Shown here: piece by piece, positions 16,097 to 18,662 of the stretch
Layout: each line of letters opens with the position of its first letter
Position numbering within the stretch: position 1 is the stretch's first letter
Assembly: GCA_031549525.1 (NCBI GenBank)
Contig: JAVBPQ010000012.1
Location: 1 to 18,662 of the forward strand
From: WQUF01 sp031549525
GTDB taxonomy: Bacteria; Bacillota; Clostridia; Clostridiales; Clostridiaceae
Direction of reading: 5' to 3'
DNA: 18,662 bases
Program-made: the position numbers and the translations under genes
The notes under the pieces: model-generated
What the model saw: only the letters and a program-made list of their open reading frames with translations
Databases searched by the model: none
Told to the model about the DNA's origin: nothing

Positions 16097-17195
16097 GAAG
16101 TGTATAGAATTTAAAAATGAAGATGTTGTTACTGCGTATATGGGAGGCTCTTGCCCTCCAGCTCACATAGAAGGTCTTACTATTGCAGAATATATATCAA
16201 AACCTAATGAAGGTATTAAGCATTATATTGATTTTATCAACCGTTTAAATGATGTTGCAGAAGTAGATTGTTTTAATGGCAGCTATCCAGGTTTTAATTG
16301 GGTAGCTTTAGCTACCATATGGTGGTCAAAAGTTAAAAGACCAGGAAGAGATCTCCCAGAAAATTCTATATGGCAGGTTGAAGAAAAGAAGAGAATGGAG
16401 TTAAGTGATTACGATTTAATACTTGAAAAGGGTGTTAAAGCATTTACTGACAAATTATTCCCTACAATCATAGAAGAAGAAGATTACAAGGGATTTGTGG
16501 AATTTTTAAAAAATAAACCTAATGAGATTCAAAGCTATATAGATGCAGGCTATCCATCTCTTCGAGGGGGAATTGTATGCCCGCCATTTGAAACCCTTTG
16601 TGGAGGAAGGGGTATGAATAATTTCTTTATGGATTGCTATAAACGTCCTGATAAAATTGAGGCAGTGCAGGATGTTTTGATGGAAGATTTGAAAAAGTCC
16701 ATTAAAAATATGCCTTCAAATGAAAAATATTTCATCGGAGCATGGGTAGGTGGTTGGCGTGGAGCAAGTTCTATGATAAATCAAAAAATTTGGGATAGGC
16801 TTGTATGGCCATATATAAAAGAGTTAGCATTGCTTTTAATAGATAAAGGAATCACTCCTATTATGCATTTAGATGCTAATTGGGATAGAGATATTGAGCG
16901 CTTTTTAGAACTTCCAAAAAAGAAACTTATACTTAATACAGATGGTTCAACAGATTTAAGAAGAGCCCGCAAGTTACTAAAAGATCATGCTGCATTTTTA
17001 GGTGATGTCCCTGTTCAGATGTTAGCAATTTCATCAAGAGAAGAGGTTATGGATTATTGTAAGAGACTTATAGATGATATTGGACCTAAAGGGTTATTTA
17101 TATGCCCAGGTTGCGATGCTCCTCCTAATGCAAAATTTGAAAACCTTACTGCTATTTATGAAGTTGCTAAAAACTACAAAAGCAGTAGCATCTAA
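16053..17195 (+). CDS. UroD-family corrinoid methyltransferase 3
   Basis: This third paralogue is 380 residues, with a short extra tail (SSSI). The metal site is again His-x-Asp (IMHLDANWDRD: His272, Asp274) with the distal CPGCDAP (Cys351, Cys354). It resembles methyltransferase 1 in CPPAH and VALATIWWS. It has its own versions of variable blocks: CFNGSYPGFNW, YPSLRGGIVCPPFE and GAWVGGWRGASS. It is read from the same strand 20 bases after the CobW-type gene, closes the island and is followed by a stem-loop. It probably methylates the same corrinoid pool from a third substrate. Confidence 0.85.
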   Translation: MIYNELYDKRYEKVKKCIEFKNEDVVTAYMGGSCPPAHIEGLTIAEYISKPNEGIKHYIDFINRLNDVAEVDCFNGSYPGFNWVALATIWWSKVKRPGRDLPENSIWQVEEKKRMELSDYDLILEKGVKAFTDKLFPTIIEEEDYKGFVEFLKNKPNEIQSYIDAGYPSLRGGIVCPPFETLCGGRGMNNFFMDCYKRPDKIEAVQDVLMEDLKKSIKNMPSNEKYFIGAWVGGWRGASSMINQKIWDRLVWPYIKELALLLIDKGITPIMHLDANWDRDIERFLELPKKKLILNTDGSTDLRRARKLLKDHAAFLGDVPVQMLAISSREEVMDYCKRLIDDIGPKGLFICPGCDAPPNAKFENLTAIYEVAKNYKSSSI

Positions 17196-17242
17196 TTCTA
17201 TTACTGCAACTGCTGCAAATAGGAATATAATAAAATAGTTTT

Positions 17243-17270
17243 AAGTGCATAGGTAAAAACTTATGCACTT
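17243..17270 (+). terminator. Stem-loop closing the methyltransferase operon
   Basis: A 12-bp stem, AAGTGCATAGGT with ACTTATGCACTT (one G-U pair), has an AAAA loop and is followed by ATTTGTG. The weak U-tract makes termination likely but not certain. Confidence 0.65.
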
Positions 17271-17524
17271 ATTTGTGCGCTATGCATGTCAAAGGACTAG
17301 TTGGTGAAAGTAGTTCATTTTATCGCAAAATATAGATCTTCTAGGTTATTACACTTCTTTTGAGATGAGTAGTCATAATATATATAGGAGTATTTACTGA
17401 AGGCTAAAATTAATTGGTAAGTAATGGATTTAAAAGATATTTGTTTATTAACATTATTTATACTAACTTCATATATTGTAAATATGAGTATAAAAACTCT
17501 AAATTAAAAAAGGAAGTGAAAAAA
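17271..17524 (+). promoter_or_regulatory. Non-coding leader before the DUF11-like gene
   Basis: This AT-rich spacer holds no convincing coding frame. A GGAAGTG ribosome site lies at its end, 7 bases before the ATG at 17525. Several TATA-rich hexamers occur (around 17376 and 17453), but none has a matching -35 box, so no promoter is assigned. Confidence 0.35.
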
Positions 17525-17980
17525 ATGATTTATTCAAATATGGCGCAGGTACGTGGAAGATTTAATGAGATAGAATTTACTCAGAAGAATCTAGTGGCAC
17601 CTCCCACTATAGATTTTTTAAATGAGAGTTTAGTCTTTGAGAAAACTGTGGATAAAACAATTTGGGAAAACAACGAAGACAATTTAGTGTACACCATAAG
17701 GATAGTTAATAACGAACCTGTTGTAGATGGCCGTCAATTAACTGATATTACAATTGAAGATGAATTAGATGACAATGTTCAACTTGCACAAACTGAAGGC
17801 GCATATAATATTACAATAAGTGTAGGTGGCATTGCTGCTAATGATAATTATGCATATAACGATACAGAGAAAATAATAACATTTGGTTCAAATGATCCTT
17901 TCACAATTGCTCCAGGACAAGAATGTTTAATCACCTTTCAAGTGTCAAAGATACCACCACCAACACCGCCAGAAACATAA
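17525..17980 (+). CDS. Small DUF11-like beta-sandwich protein
   Basis: This 151-residue protein starts at the ATG preceded by AGGAAGTG; in-frame codons further upstream have no ribosome site. The N-terminal part, SNMAQVRGRFNEIEF, leads into a domain with SLVFEKTVDKTIWENNEDNLVYTI in two pieces. LTDITIEDELDDNVQL, ITISVGGIAANDNY and FTIAPGQECLITFQV follow, which is the strand pattern of DUF11 repeats found in clostridial surface and filament proteins. There is no signal peptide, membrane segment or LPxTG anchor, and the end is Pro-rich (PPPTPPET). It could be a cytosolic or non-classically exported single-domain relative, or the truncated start of a longer repeat protein. Its function is unknown. 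Confidence 0.68.
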   Translation: MIYSNMAQVRGRFNEIEFTQKNLVAPPTIDFLNESLVFEKTVDKTIWENNEDNLVYTIRIVNNEPVVDGRQLTDITIEDELDDNVQLAQTEGAYNITISVGGIAANDNYAYNDTEKIITFGSNDPFTIAPGQECLITFQVSKIPPPTPPET

Positions 17981-17981
17981 T

Positions 17982-18221
17982 TGTTGGGATGTTATAGAAA
18001 ATCAAGCAATTTTAAATATCTTTGGTCAAAGATATTGCAGTAGCAATATAGTTAAAGTTTATAATGGTTGTTTGCAAGTTTCCGAGCAAGTTTTCGATCA
18101 AGTTTCCAATCCTGATTATTATATGGAGGTATGGAGAGATTATAATGGATGGAATGCTATTGTATACTACATTTGCTCATATACTGGTAAGAAGAGAATA
18201 ATTGGGATATATGATATTTAA
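17982..18221 (+). pseudogene. Start-less open frame, probable gene remnant
   Basis: The frame beginning near 17982 stays open for about 79 codons to TAA at 18219. It encodes a Cys-, Tyr- and Trp-containing sequence (e.g. QRYCSSNIVKVYNGCLQV, YYMEVWRDYNGWNAIVYYI) that looks protein-like, but it has no in-frame start with a ribosome site. It directly follows the DUF11-like gene in a different frame. It could be the end of a protein broken by deletion or frameshift. The family is not recognised. Confidence 0.35.
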
Positions 18222-18515
18222 ATAAAGGGGCTGTTGCACTAAGGGTTAAAAATCACAGGGTGTTAACTGCCCTTTTATTTAAATAAAAAAGACTAACCAG
18301 TGTAAGTGTAAATTTGAATTAAAAGGTAATTAAAATCATTTAATAAAGTTAAGCTAACATTAGCATATTTATATCTATTTTGATATTATTTTTGCTTTTT
18401 ATATCTTTTTTGCAAAAAAATAGGCATGTTCTCCTAAACCCTTTTTATTCTCAAAAAAGGGATCTATATTGTTGGATTTTGCTTTGTTTAAAAATCCAAT
18501 ATTAAGTTGTGTTAA
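18222..18515. other. Non-coding stretch with hairpins and IS-end-like sequence
   Basis: GGGGCTGTTGCACTAAGGG (18227-18245) resembles terminal repeats of several insertion-sequence families, but no matching second end or transposase is visible. AAGGGTTAA (18241-18249) can pair with TTAA...CCCTT (18263-18274) with a small bulge, followed by TTTATTT, a possible terminator for plus-strand reading. Further stems occur at 18439-18446/18454-18461 (CCCTTTTT with AAAAAGGG) and 18472-18480/18491-18499 (TTGGATTTT with AAAATCCAA), just past the stop of the minus-strand gene that follows. Confidence 0.4.
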
Positions 18516-18662
18516 TTATCTCACTATCTTTGCTATTACATCATCAAACTTCTTTGCTTTTAATTTATCTAAAACATTTTGGTCAGCAAGTCCTCGATTT
18601 ACATACTGCATCATATGGCGCTCATTGTAGCTTAACTTAAAGAATGCTCTGCAAACAGCAGT
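18516..18662 (-). CDS. C-terminal fragment of an unrecognised gene (runs off window)
   Basis: On the minus strand an open frame enters from the window edge and ends at TAA (18518-18516), giving 48 residues that include AVCRAFFKLSYNERHMMQYV and end in DDVIAKIVR. The composition is that of an ordinary soluble helical protein and hairpins lie downstream of the stop, so it is probably the genuine 3' end of a gene. I do not recognise the family, and a transposase cannot be excluded given the IS-like sequence nearby. Confidence 0.5.
   Translation of the reverse strand, partial: TAVCRAFFKLSYNERHMMQYVNRGLADQNVLDKLKAKKFDDVIAKIVR

Noticed and set aside
5982..17195. Reading the HemL-like and UroD-like genes as heme biosynthesis
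   Set aside because: The UroD-like genes are linked to corrinoid proteins and a THF methyltransferase and carry the His-x-Asp...Cys site. The HemL-like gene is on the other strand with an aldolase, and no other heme gene is present.
17414..17524. Longer N-terminus for the DUF11-like protein
   Set aside because: The extra residues are Lys/Tyr/Ile-rich translation of AT-rich spacer, and the strong ribosome site AGGAAGTG points to the ATG at 17525.
1..18662. CRISPR arrays, tRNA or rRNA genes, complete insertion sequences
   Set aside because: No regularly spaced direct repeats, cloverleaf-like conserved elements, rRNA-like sequence or transposase with paired inverted ends were found by reading both strands.

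Overview
The window is very AT-rich, with strong AGGAGG-type ribosome binding sites, TTGACA/TATAAT promoters, GTG starts and simple hairpin terminators. Together with the gene families present, this points to a low-GC Firmicute, most likely a Clostridium-like anaerobe that moves methyl groups to tetrahydrofolate (acetogen-type one-carbon metabolism). The species assignment is inference.

Left part (1-8926), a mixed set of transcription units. An exported Asp-box repeat protein and a DegV-family lipid-binding protein lie on the minus strand. An orphan KdpD-type sensor kinase follows on the plus strand and ends at a shared terminator. Beyond it, on the minus strand, is a two-gene operon of a glutamate-1-semialdehyde-aminomutase-like class III aminotransferase and a two-domain class II aldolase/adducin protein. 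A divergent AAA ATPase of the DUF4143 type has a near-perfect promoter.

Centre (8966-17270), the most interesting region, is a corrinoid-dependent methyl-transfer island on the plus strand. The first unit is a DUF1638 protein, corrinoid protein 1 and a HutC-type GntR regulator, preceded by a consensus promoter with a perfect palindrome over its start region, and closed by a terminator. The second unit has its own promoter, with a HutC-type operator just downstream. It encodes corrinoid protein 2, a UroD-family methyltransferase and a methyltetrahydrofolate:corrinoid methyltransferase (AcsE/MtvA type). After a hairpin without a real U-tract come a second UroD-family methyltransferase, a COG0523/CobW-type nucleotide-binding protein with a His-rich loop, and a third UroD-family methyltransferase. 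The likely flow is: unknown methylated substrates -> UroD-type methyltransferases (three specificities) -> corrinoid protein -> methyl-THF. The substrates cannot be told from sequence. No corrinoid-reactivating RamA/RACE-type gene is present in the window.

All three UroD-type proteins carry His-x-Asp where the methylcobamide methyltransferase family (MtaA, MtbA, CmuA) has the zinc motif His-x-Cys, while the distal Cys is kept. This and the wedged CobW-type protein make the island a candidate for an undescribed methyltransferase system.

Right end (17271-18662): a small DUF11-like protein, an open frame without a start (probable gene remnant), hairpins, a sequence resembling an insertion-sequence end, and the C-terminal 48 codons of an unrecognised minus-strand gene running off the window.
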